This document shows positions 17,769-24,730 of a DNA stretch of 64,000 nucleotides, piece by piece. This stretch comes from AWTP1-13 sp963840445 (GTDB lineage Bacteria; Pseudomonadota; Alphaproteobacteria; Rhizobiales; Hyphomicrobiaceae), in the NCBI GenBank assembly GCA_963840445.1, contig CAWIZC010000010.1:156939-220938 (forward strand), in the 5' to 3' direction. The position numbers were made by a program, and so were the translations under genes. The stretch's first letter is position 1, and each line of letters begins with the position of its first letter. Below the pieces are notes generated by a model. The model was not told the DNA's origin. It made no database searches and was given only the letters and a program-made list of their open reading frames with translations.

Positions 17769-17933
17769 TCAAGGCCGGGGCTTTTTGCCCTCGCGGCGAT
17801 CCAGCCACTCCTGCACTGCAGTCTCGATGATGGCCGTGCGGGTCACGGGGGGCGAGAGCTTGGACTGATACTTGTCGAGCCGGTCCAGAAGGTCGGCGTC
17901 GAGCTTCACAGCGATTGGCACCTTTTTGCGCAT
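17769..17933 (-). CDS. ribbon-helix-helix (CopG/Arc-like) regulator
   Basis: 54 residues beginning MRKKVPIAVKLDADLLDRLD. The pattern (KVPIAVKLD beta strand, LLDRLDKYQ helix, 'VTRTAIIETAVQEWLDRR' second helix) is that of ribbon-helix-helix regulators, which bind DNA as dimers through the strand. Directly upstream, 17942-18047 holds repeated ATATTCG-containing motifs that are plausible operators, so autoregulation is likely. No toxin gene is adjacent, so an antitoxin role is not supported. Confidence 0.75.
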   Translation of the reverse strand: MRKKVPIAVKLDADLLDRLDKYQSKLSPPVTRTAIIETAVQEWLDRREGKKPRP

Positions 17934-17941
17934 GCCAACCT

Positions 17942-18047
17942 ATCGCATACGGGTATACACTGGTCAATATTCGTATGTTCACGTAGAATTGATCGAATTA
18001 CCCGTTGACACGCCGAATATTCGCGTAGAGCCGCGTATATTCGTGTG
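17942..18047. promoter_or_regulatory. iteron-like operator cluster (ATATTCG repeats)
   Basis: Locally AT-rich. Copies are CAATATTCGTATG (17965-17977), GAATATTCGCGTAG (18015-18028) and CGTATATTCGTGTG (18034-18047), with a related inverted form CATACGGGTATAC at 17946-17958. They lie between the start of the ribbon-helix-helix gene and the divergent membrane-protein gene, where a regulator would act. Confidence 0.6.
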
Positions 18048-18226
18048 CTATATGTAGAGGGTGCCAGCATTCCCTGGCGCAACCCCCTTCATCCCCGAAC
18101 AGCAAACGGCCCGGCTGCTTGAAGCGCCAGGCCAGGAACGGCTGCTCTCTTCGGGGGTAGTCGCCGGCGCGAGTGCTCACAACACCCGCGGCCGGCAGTT
18201 CAACCATCGACGGAGGACAATCCGTT

Positions 18227-18991
18227 ATGGCGCATTCTGGTTACTCCAAGTGGCGCTGCGCCGCAATTGCTGGCGGCATGGCGCTCACGGCGATCGAGAT
18301 CGTTGGGGCGGTTGGCTACCTGATCGGCCAGGCCCAACCATCCTATCTCGTCGCAGGCGGGGCTGTCGTCACACTGGCGGCAGCCGGTCTTCCGATCTTC
18401 GCTGGGCGCTGCTGGCAGGATCGGCGATACGTCTTGGCCCTACTGCTTTGGGCCGCACTGGTCCCAGCGATGGCCACCATCTTCCTGGCTGCGGTTGAGC
18501 GAACCGGCGGTGCAAGAGATGGTGCCAACAAGGACCGCCAGGCAATCGCTTTGCGGATCGAGCTGAAACGATCCGCTGAGCGAGAGGCCAAGGCTCTTGC
18601 TGACGCTGACGAGGCGTCGGCAAGGGCCGAATGCGCGACGGGTCGAGGCACCAAGTGCAACGGTGCCGAAGCGCGGGCCGATAACAGCCGACAGCGGTTG
18701 GAAGCGGCTCGGGAGGTGTTGGCGAAAGCCGGCATTATCCACACTGATCCGCAGGCTCGGCGGCTTGCCGCCATCTTGCCGGTCACCGAAGAGGCAGTAG
18801 CGCTCTACGCGCCTCTCATTCTGCCTGTTGCGATCTCGGCCATTGGCTTGCTTTTGGTCGCGGCAGGAGCCCATCCGCCGGCGCGCAAGGCGCAGAGCAA
18901 GGTGGGTAAGAGGAAGCGACGCCGTCGCCGCAAGGCAGCCGCGCCGCAGCCGTCGCAGCGGTCCAATGTCGTGCCGCTGCGGAAAGCCTGA
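18227..18991 (+). CDS. membrane protein with coiled-coil domain (phage-type hypothetical)
   Basis: 254 residues. Two or three N-terminal membrane helices (about residues 9-30, 37-56 and 64-90), then a long charged helix with paired Cys ('RAECATGRGTKCNGAEARAD'), another membrane helix near 200-222, and a very basic tail ('GKRKRRRRRKAAAP'). Start ATG follows GGAGGA. Similar architectures occur in alphaproteobacterial phages and islands. The basic tail may bind nucleic acid on the cytoplasmic side. An intrinsic terminator follows. Confidence 0.6.
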   Translation: MAHSGYSKWRCAAIAGGMALTAIEIVGAVGYLIGQAQPSYLVAGGAVVTLAAAGLPIFAGRCWQDRRYVLALLLWAALVPAMATIFLAAVERTGGARDGANKDRQAIALRIELKRSAEREAKALADADEASARAECATGRGTKCNGAEARADNSRQRLEAAREVLAKAGIIHTDPQARRLAAILPVTEEAVALYAPLILPVAISAIGLLLVAAGAHPPARKAQSKVGKRKRRRRRKAAAPQPSQRSNVVPLRKA

Positions 18992-19000
18992 CCTGACAAG

Positions 19001-19034
19001 CCCCTGGTGCTTCGGTGCCGGGGGTCTTTTTTTT
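19001..19034 (+). terminator. intrinsic terminator
   Basis: CCCCTGGTGC-TTCG-GTGCCGGGGG pairs fully (with G-T wobbles), followed by TC and a run of eight T. Downstream of the membrane-protein gene. Confidence 0.9.
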
Positions 19035-19078
19035 GCCAAACGGATATCAAGGTTTAACCACCATGCGTCCCGCTGCCA

Positions 19079-19104
19079 GTTCCACAAATTCCACCGCGTG
19101 GAAC
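19079..19104. repeat. duplicated palindromic motif, copy 1
   Basis: GTTCCAC ... GTGGAAC flanking AAATTCCACCGC. A copy with the same flanking CCAG and one base fewer lies at 21230-21254. Both copies sit shortly after an intrinsic terminator inside the element. Confidence 0.65.
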
Positions 19105-19187
19105 CTGCTTGGGTTTTTTTTGCGCGACAATTCTTGCGCTGGGAGTACGCACGATTCACATTTTGCGGAGGTAGAGGAGTAGTAGCC

Positions 19188-19340
19188 ATGGAAAGCTGGA
19201 AGCCGTTACCGCCTATCCGCTGGCTCGTATCGCCCCACACGTCGACCAACCCGCCGAGGCTTCAGCAGATGTGGCAATGCGAGCAAACAAATCAGATTGA
19301 GTGGCGAGACGTGCCGACAGTCACGGACAGCAGAAAGTAG
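19188..19340 (+). CDS. 50-residue phage-type protein
   Basis: Starts MESWKPLPPIRWLVSPHTST and continues to 'QTNQIEWRDVPTVTDSRK'. A strong purine-rich ribosome-binding region (GGAGGTAGAGGAG) precedes the ATG. The 'EWRDVPTV' ending resembles small phage-borne proteins. First of a run of three tightly spaced small genes. Confidence 0.6.
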   Translation: MESWKPLPPIRWLVSPHTSTNPPRLQQMWQCEQTNQIEWRDVPTVTDSRK

Positions 19341-19349
19341 CGAGCCGCT

Positions 19350-19550
19350 ATGAAGCTCAAAATTCTCCACGGTTCGGACCCAGCCACCCTGCAGGCGGCT
19401 TTCGACACATGGGCGGGTCAGGAGGGTATCGCGTCGATTGCCAGTACGTCTCTCAGCGTCCGCCAGCAGGCCAGTCCGCAGCGCCCCCTGGTGTACGAGC
19501 TGGCCGTTGTCTACCACCCGATCCCCAAGGCCCCGGACCTCGGCGATTGA
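19350..19550 (+). CDS. 66-residue small protein
   Basis: Begins MKLKILHGSDPATLQAAFDT and ends with 'PLVYELAVVYHPIPKAPDLG'. The strand-helix-strand layout resembles small phage/sporulation-type proteins that start with a short beta strand. It is 9 bp after the previous gene and 2 bp before the next. Function unknown. Confidence 0.55.
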   Translation: MKLKILHGSDPATLQAAFDTWAGQEGIASIASTSLSVRQQASPQRPLVYELAVVYHPIPKAPDLGD

Positions 19551-19552
19551 GG

Positions 19553-19744
19553 GTGGACGAGTACGATGCGGCGCAGGTGCGGGGCGAGGTGAAGAAGGTA
19601 GGCCGTAGCGGGAAGAACCAATCCGGAATTATTCCCAAGGAGAATAGTTCCGTCACCGTCACCGAGATCGACCTCAACAGCAAGGTTGTGCACAAGGCCC
19701 GCAAGGTACGCGATGATGCCGAGAAGGCCAGCCCCGGCACTTAA
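19553..19744 (+). CDS. 63-residue small protein, GTG start
   Basis: Begins (M)DEYDAAQVRGEVKKVGRSG and includes 'TVTEIDLNSKVVHKARKVRD'. The 'YDAAQ-RGE' plus 'L-x-x-K-x-V-H-x-A-R-x-x-R-D' arrangement resembles phage or plasmid proteins found near replication genes (recollection). It ends four bases into the convergent exonuclease gene. Confidence 0.5.
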   Translation: MDEYDAAQVRGEVKKVGRSGKNQSGIIPKENSSVTVTEIDLNSKVVHKARKVRDDAEKASPGT

Positions 19745-20160
19745 CTGTGTGCAGCGTGCCAGTGCATGAGCGCGCGGGCGTCGCTGAGCGCATTGTGTGG
19801 CCGCTCCGGCTTCACATCGCCGGACACAACGAGGCGCATCTCGCACGGCACCATCCAACTGCGCTCGTAATCGGGGCCGCTCATGACGCGAAGCAGCAAG
19901 GCGAAGTCGTCGGGCCAGTCCGCGATGATTTCCTCGCTACCGTGTTCTTCGAGGAAGTGATGCAGCCGCATGCGGAACACATCATGCGGCTCCGGCTCTT
20001 GATCGAGGAGCGGCACGACACGCTCGGCCACCCATGGATGGATGCGCTCTGGCAGCGGCAGCACGCCGTAGAAGTGATGGGGGCCGCGATCGGAGACGAG
20101 CGCCAGCGAGATCAACTCGCCGCCGTGGCCGTTAAATTCTGTGTCGAGATACAGCGTCAA
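19741..20160 (-). CDS. DnaQ-like 3'-5' exonuclease
   Basis: 139 residues. The first exonuclease motif is 'LYLDTEFNG' (Asp and Glu, residues 5-7), and the last is 'HNALSDARALMHWH' (His and Asp, about 124-133), the DEDDh catalytic pattern. The size and 'ELISLALVSD' match the short Rv2179c-like exoribonuclease subgroup. Such enzymes occur on phages and islands, where they trim RNA or DNA ends. Confidence 0.75.
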   Translation of the reverse strand: MTLYLDTEFNGHGGELISLALVSDRGPHHFYGVLPLPERIHPWVAERVVPLLDQEPEPHDVFRMRLHHFLEEHGSEEIIADWPDDFALLLRVMSGPDYERSWMVPCEMRLVVSGDVKPERPHNALSDARALMHWHAAHS

Positions 20161-20217
20161 CGTCGGCCTCCTTCATGCGAGCCGCGCGACCGGCCTCCTC
20201 CGCTTGCCGGCCAGCCT

Positions 20218-20303
20218 AAGTGTTGATGAGGTCCACGACGCGGACCCTATCAACACTTACCTAAGTGTTGACTAAGTTCTCGTCTGGAATTTGGTCAACA
20301 CTT
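20218..20303. repeat. two paired inverted repeats built on AAGTGTTGA
   Basis: AAGTGTTGAT (20218) pairs with ATCAACACTT (to 20258), and inside it GGTCC pairs with GGACC. AAGTGTTGAC (20263-20272) pairs with GTCAACACTT (20294-20303). The four copies of the 9-mer alternate in orientation. They lie downstream of the frameshifted winged-helix gene, overlapping its last codons, and upstream of the exonuclease gene. Confidence 0.7.
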
Positions 20304-20610
20304 AACCGGGGTATCTCCTTGGCGTCGGGCACTGCCTTGCCTGGCGACACCAGCACGGTGCCGCCGTAGTAGTTGCCCACGCCTCGTACGGGATACGGAA
20401 CGCCATCTCGATGCGCCCGGCGTCGCACAGACGGCACGCCGCTCGGTGCAGCGCGCTGTATTGCGCCCGACGCGCCCGCTGAGCAGCGAGCTGCTCCCAC
20501 TGATACGCGCAAGGCGCCTCCGGCGGCAGCAGGTCGCGCATCCAGACGGCGCCATGCTGCTCCAGAGCGTCGAGGATCGCTCGCTGCCAGCGTCCAGGAC
20601 CTCGGCTCAT
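20261..20610 (-). CDS. winged-helix-like small protein, frameshifted
   Basis: The first frame starts MSRGPGRWQRAILDALEQHG and runs through 'YSALHRAACRLCDAGRIEMA', a helix-turn-helix-like region, to 'FRIPYEA'. The protein-like sequence then continues in another frame as 'GNYYGGTVLVSPGKAVPDAK' to 'ENLVNT'. One missing base in GAGGCGTGGG (about 20370) would join them into about 116 residues. The start has no competitor nearby. Probable DNA-binding protein; the frameshift may be sequence error. Confidence 0.5.
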
Positions 20611-20680
20611 GCTCTGGCCTCCGCCACCAACCTGAAGAAGGCCCGCACGGGAATCAGGCCAACTGACGAAAGGTCATCCG

Positions 20681-20896
20681 ATGCGCACTGCCCCACGGAC
20701 ACGCTCTGCCCGTAGCGCCCTTGCTAGGTGCGAGCGGCTGCTGACATCCATCCACGACGAGCTTGATGTTGAGGTCACTCCTTTTTCAGCTACCAACCTT
20801 TCTTGCCAGCGCGAGCCAGCTCAGCATCGAACGCCAGCTCGGCATCGAGCGCTTCTAGGCGCTCGAAGGTCCGCCGGTGCATCCTGGGCGGCCTAG
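20681..20896 (+). CDS. doubtful small protein, possibly disrupted
   Basis: The ATG follows GAAAGGTCATCCG and encodes MRTAPRTRSARSALARCERL, then 'LTSIHDELDVEVTPF'. From about base 20785 the sequence is the antisense of the zinc-ribbon fragment at 20790-20987, so the natural 3' end of this gene is probably lost. Confidence 0.3.
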   Translation: MRTAPRTRSARSALARCERLLTSIHDELDVEVTPFSATNLSCQREPAQHRTPARHRALLGARRSAGASWAA

Positions 20897-20987
20897 GTGG
20901 GAACCCGTCATCGAGCCCGAACGGCCACTCATCGCCTGACCGGGCTTCAAGTCGCGACCTGATGCGCCAGCGCCGCCGGCTTCCGAA
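20790..20987 (-). pseudogene. 3' fragment of a zinc-ribbon hypothetical protein
   Basis: The minus strand encodes 'RRRWRIRSRLEARSGDEWPF' and 'GLDDGFPPRPPRMHRRTFER', closely matching the C-terminal third of the full gene at 35817-36542. The N-terminal zinc-ribbon part is absent, so this is a duplicated remnant inside the element. Confidence 0.65.
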
Positions 20988-20996
20988 AAGGAGCAT

Positions 20997-21167
20997 GTGG
21001 CAAAGGTCGTCGCAGCATCGATGCCCGAGCCAGATGAAGCACAGCGGGTGGTAGACTGGTGCAGGGAATTTCGTCGACGGAATGGACGGAACCCGAGCAT
21101 CAGCGCAGTGCAAGTGAACTTTGGTTTGTCGCGCACCACAGCGTGGCGGAGACTGAATAGTGCCTGA
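20997..21167 (+). CDS. 56-residue helix-turn-helix protein
   Basis: A GTG start after AAAAGGAG encodes a protein including 'EAQRVVDWCREFRRRNGRNP' and 'SISAVQVNFGLSRTTAWRRL'. The second part is a clear helix-turn-helix with recognition helix 'SRTTAWRRL'. An intrinsic terminator begins six bases after the stop, supporting a real transcript. Probable regulator of the element. Confidence 0.6.
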   Translation: MAKVVAASMPEPDEAQRVVDWCREFRRRNGRNPSISAVQVNFGLSRTTAWRRLNSA

Positions 21168-21172
21168 TGTTG

Positions 21173-21206
21173 AACCCCGGCCCTCACCAGGCCGGGGTTT
21201 TTTATT
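21173..21206 (+). terminator. intrinsic terminator
   Basis: AACCCCGGCC-CTCACCA-GGCCGGGGTT followed by a T run. Directly after the small helix-turn-helix gene. Confidence 0.92.
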
Positions 21207-21229
21207 GGGGCCCGCGCCGTCCCGTGCCA

Positions 21230-21254
21230 GTTCCACAAATCCACCGCGTGGAAC
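21230..21254. repeat. duplicated palindromic motif, copy 2
   Basis: GTTCCAC ... GTGGAAC flanking AAATCCACCGC; see 19079-19104. No gene is seen from here to 21476; a GC-rich hairpin (GGCGGTGGCGC / GCGCCGCCGCC) lies near 21400. Confidence 0.65.
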
Positions 21255-21476
21255 TGTTCAGCAACCGCCAAAATTGCTATCCGCGGGGTGTCCAGGGTGC
21301 CACATCATTGGGCAAGAAGCGGAGTAATACGGACAATGTGAGTACAACCTTCGCGAACAACCTGTTAACCAGTTGTTGGTTGTAACCCGCGTGGCGATGG
21401 TGGCGGTGGCGCGCAAGCGCCGCCGCCATTCAGTTGGGAGGGCCTGTTACTTCCGGGCGCCCGTCGCCGTAGGGTT

Positions 21477-21860
21477 CTAATGTTTGCTGAACGGTAAGGA
21501 TGCGGACCCAGCGCATCCCTCCGAAATCGGCCAGCTCTCCTCGGCGCTTGAATAGGAGGTCACACAAACTCCGAGTGTCTTGATGTCGGGCATGACACGA
21601 GCCAAGCGTCCCGGATCCACGTCCGCATGTGAAAGAATGAGTTCGCCGAATTTGGGATGCGGTTGGGCCTCTGCGTGCCAGTTCGGCCAGCACGCTGAGC
21701 CCGATTTCGGCACCCATGCTGTGGGCAATGATGTGCAGCCTCAAGTCCGGCAGCTCGAGCGCGATCATCTTCATCATCTCAGCCACACCATATCGAGCAG
21801 CTGGTGCCGGCTGCTGGCAGCCCGGCCGCCGTCCATGTCTGCGCGCGGATACCAATCCGG
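21477..21860 (-). pseudogene. DUF900 alpha/beta-hydrolase fragment
   Basis: Minus-strand remains of a DUF900-type hydrolase. They include 'LPDLRLHIIAHSMGAEIGLS' with the nucleophile elbow A-H-S-M-G, 'HPKFGELILSHADVD' with a likely Asp, and 'VTSYSSAEESWPISEGCAGS'. The pieces occupy different frames: a one-base insertion near 21675 and a second indel near 21790. An upstream stretch resembling the family's W-P-S to S-R region is recognisable, but the N-terminus is missing. Probably decayed, partly worsened by sequence error. Confidence 0.6.
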
Positions 21861-22256
21861 CGACGGACAAGCTTCGTCCTTTGCTATCATGTCCCGTTTC
21901 CCGGACTTGGACGGGTAGAACGCATGGGATCGGCATTCGCACGGCTGGCCGAAGCGTGAGGGCTACCGTTGCTCCGTCGATAACCCTACTTCCGCATTCG
22001 GGGACATGGTGGCCCGGACATATAGCACTTCCGGTCCTGGCATAAAACGAACGGATGCGTTGACGGGCGGGCACCTCCGCTCGCGAGGGAAGGGCGGAAA
22101 TCGATCGTATGCCCGTCACGTCAGCACCGGACAAACCGGGACACGTCCGCGCCTGCCGCAACTCACGACCAATCATTCTAGACGCGGTTGCTTGCGGTGC
22201 GTGATTCTGTAAGCTCATTCAGCTGATTGCTGCTGAATGTCACGTTGATGGTTCAC

Positions 22257-23273
22257 ATGCGGTTGACCCACGTCGTTTGCCTCACATGTTTCGTCGCGCA
22301 GACGCCGATGCCAAGCACGGCGCTCGCCCAGGAAATGCGAATCTCGCATCAATGGGCCGAAGGCACGGATGCGCGGGATCGTGCTGCACGTATCTTCGCG
22401 CAGGAAGCAGAACTGCGCGCGCCCGACCTGAAATTCCGCATTTACCCAAATTCGTCGCTTAACATAAAGCCGGGTGATGTGCTTGCAGCCCTGCAAGAAG
22501 GGAAGCTGGAGATGGCGGTCTACCCGCTCGTCTTGGGCGTGCCGAAGGTGCCGGAGTTCTCGCTCGCAGGACTCCCCGGCCTCGTGCCCGATTTTGCGGC
22601 TGCTCAAGCACTTAAGAGCTCCGAGGTCTATGACATGCTGCGGTCGATTGCCGAGGAGAACGGCATTCGGATTCTAGCTTTGCTGTGGAACCCAGGTGGG
22701 TTCCTATCCAAGAGCCGCGCAATCTCGGACCCGAAATCGGTTCAGGGCCTCAAGATGAGGGTGTCTGACCATTTGTTCGGGCGCATGCTCAAGAGTGCCG
22801 GCGCGTCGGTTACGACTATTCCATCGAACGAGATCTATGCTGCCATGCAGTCGGGCTCACTTGATGCCGTCGTTACCACCTATGAGACCATCCTCTCCCA
22901 CAAAATCTATGAGCAGGCAAAATTCGCAACGGTCGGCAGCCCTTCCCTGTTCATGGGCTTTTCGCCTCTGGTGATGTCGCTGGGCACATGGAGAAAACTT
23001 ACTGAGGAGCAGCAGACGGCAGTAGAGGAGGCAGCGGCGATTGCAGATTTATATTATGACTTGGCGCAGCGCGACGTCGAGCGCCGGATGGTGACGACGC
23101 TGCGCAATGCTGGCGTGGAGGTGCGCCGAATGACGAAGGAGGATTATTTAGTTTGGCTGCAGCTGGCGCAGCAGACAGCTTGGCTCGAGTATACCAAGAT
23201 CAACCCGCGCTCTCAGGAGCTACTCATGACGTTGGTGCGCACGTTTTTGGACGACGTGGGCGACGCGAAGTAA
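22257..23273 (+). CDS. TRAP transporter substrate-binding protein (DctP-like)
   Basis: 338 residues. An N-terminal signal peptide ends near 'STALAQ'. The mature part starts 'EMRISHQWAEGTDARDRAAR'. Conserved family elements are the Arg-containing segment 'VQGLKMRVSDHLFGRMLKSA' and 'IPSNEIYAAMQSGSLDAVVT'. It is a paralogue of the gene at 1-930. ATG 22248 is an alternative start. No DctQ/DctM genes are nearby, so it is an orphan that may feed a transporter elsewhere or act as a sensor input. Confidence 0.82.
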   Translation: MRLTHVVCLTCFVAQTPMPSTALAQEMRISHQWAEGTDARDRAARIFAQEAELRAPDLKFRIYPNSSLNIKPGDVLAALQEGKLEMAVYPLVLGVPKVPEFSLAGLPGLVPDFAAAQALKSSEVYDMLRSIAEENGIRILALLWNPGGFLSKSRAISDPKSVQGLKMRVSDHLFGRMLKSAGASVTTIPSNEIYAAMQSGSLDAVVTTYETILSHKIYEQAKFATVGSPSLFMGFSPLVMSLGTWRKLTEEQQTAVEEAAAIADLYYDLAQRDVERRMVTTLRNAGVEVRRMTKEDYLVWLQLAQQTAWLEYTKINPRSQELLMTLVRTFLDDVGDAK

Positions 23274-23480
23274 GGTGGGCAATCTTGCCAACGGCAAGAA
23301 CGTCATCTCATGAACCGTCCTCGCGAACACGTCCGCTGACCGTCAGTTCATCCCCCGATTCCGGACGACGCGCTGCAGCGCGGAAGTAGTCCGTTCCGTG
23401 CCATGTTCAAACTCGTGCACCGCGGCAGATCACATGTACTGCTATCGCGAATCTCGGCATCGCTATGCCTGGATAAGCGT

Positions 23481-24624
23481 TCAACCTTTAACGCCACTTC
23501 CAGTGCGCCCAAATCGGTCCATGAAGGCCCGCACCTCCGGCAGAACGCGGGTGCGCCAAACGCCGCCATGAAAAAGAGAGAAATGTCCGCAAGCTGGCAC
23601 GACAAGCTGGCAGCGGCTTTCGGTAGGCACCAATGGACACAAGTCGTGTGCCCGCCGCGTCTGGCCCGGTGCCGCAACGTCGTCGTCCTCGCCTTCCACG
23701 GTCATGAGAGCCGTCGACCGGACCGCGGTGAAGTCCACTTGCTGACCGCGCGCCAATAGCTCGCACTTCCAGACCGAGCGTTCTTGGTAGATGTGGCGAA
23801 CGATGTCGAGGAAGAGTTCGGCCGGAAGGTCCATCAGCGTCGAATAGAGATCGAGGAACGGGAATCGCAGGGGATCCTCGCCATCGTCGTGGAGCGTCTT
23901 TCTGAGGAGCTCGCCGCCTTGATACAGGTGGCGGACTAGGTAGCTCTGCAGGCCCAATAGCTGGACAGAACCAGGGTAGACGAGACGGCCGCTTCCCCGA
24001 CATGGGTGCGGCACCCGAGCAATGACGTTGCGCTCGGACCACGAAAGGGATCGCGCCGTGATCAGGCGAGCGACGCGCGTGGGATTCTCCGCAGGGTCTA
24101 CAGGAGCTGCCACGAGCACGAGAGTGCGCGGCGCGGACTCCTGGCTCTTCTCGGCGAGGTACGCTGTAGCAAGGAGAGCTGGTAGGGCGCCTTGGCAAAG
24201 GGCTATCACGTTGAGCCCGTTGCCCAGTCGCTCCATCATCTCGATGACGTAGGAGACGTTCGTTTGCGAGATCAAAAGGACCCTGCTCCAGAGCGACATG
24301 ACGCGCGTTGACCCAATCGGTAATGAAAACCTGAAATGCAGGCAGCAGTCCGATGACGAGGTCGCGCAAGAGTATGGGAAAATGACCGGAGAGAGGGGCA
24401 ACGACAAGGACCTTCGGCAAGTGCATTCCATTCGGGGGCGCGAAGCTCGTAAGTGCGCAGAAAGGCATCTGCAAGATCTCTTGCGAGACGACCGGGAGAA
24501 GCCTTCCGTGATGCTTGATGGCTCCGATTTCCAGGCTCAGTCGCGCCGGTTGGTCGGCGCCGGCGTACAGTCGCGGCCTCGGCACCGCCGGTTCAAGGCG
24601 ACAGCTCGGATGCAAGCCTGGCAT
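23481..24624 (-). CDS. phaZ: intracellular poly-3-hydroxyalkanoate depolymerase (PhaZ-like), frameshifted and short at N-terminus
   Basis: PhaZ degrades stored poly-3-hydroxybutyrate. The first frame carries 'PKVLVVAPLSGHFPILLRDL' and 'VFITDWVNARHVALEQGPFD'. A second frame carries 'NVIALCQGALPALLATAYLA' with the catalytic Cys, 'YPGSVQLLGLQSY', 'TVEGEDDDVAAPGQTRRAHD' and 'CGHFSLFHGGVWR' with the His. Deleting one G near 24268 joins them exactly in family register (FDLAN-NVSYVIEMM). About 80 N-terminal residues of the usual protein are not recognisable, so the start is uncertain. It is cargo of the integrated element. Confidence 0.7.
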
Positions 24625-24730
24625 ATCTCCTCTTTACGCTGAACGACCGATGCGCTCTTGCCGAAGCGGAGGGTGCGAGCGGGAACGGTTGCCGCTTTCC
24701 TGCAAGAGCCATTCAGCGAGAATGATTTGA

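Noticed and set aside
17769..17933. Toxin-antitoxin module
   Set aside because: The ribbon-helix-helix protein looks antitoxin-like but no toxin frame is adjacent on either side.
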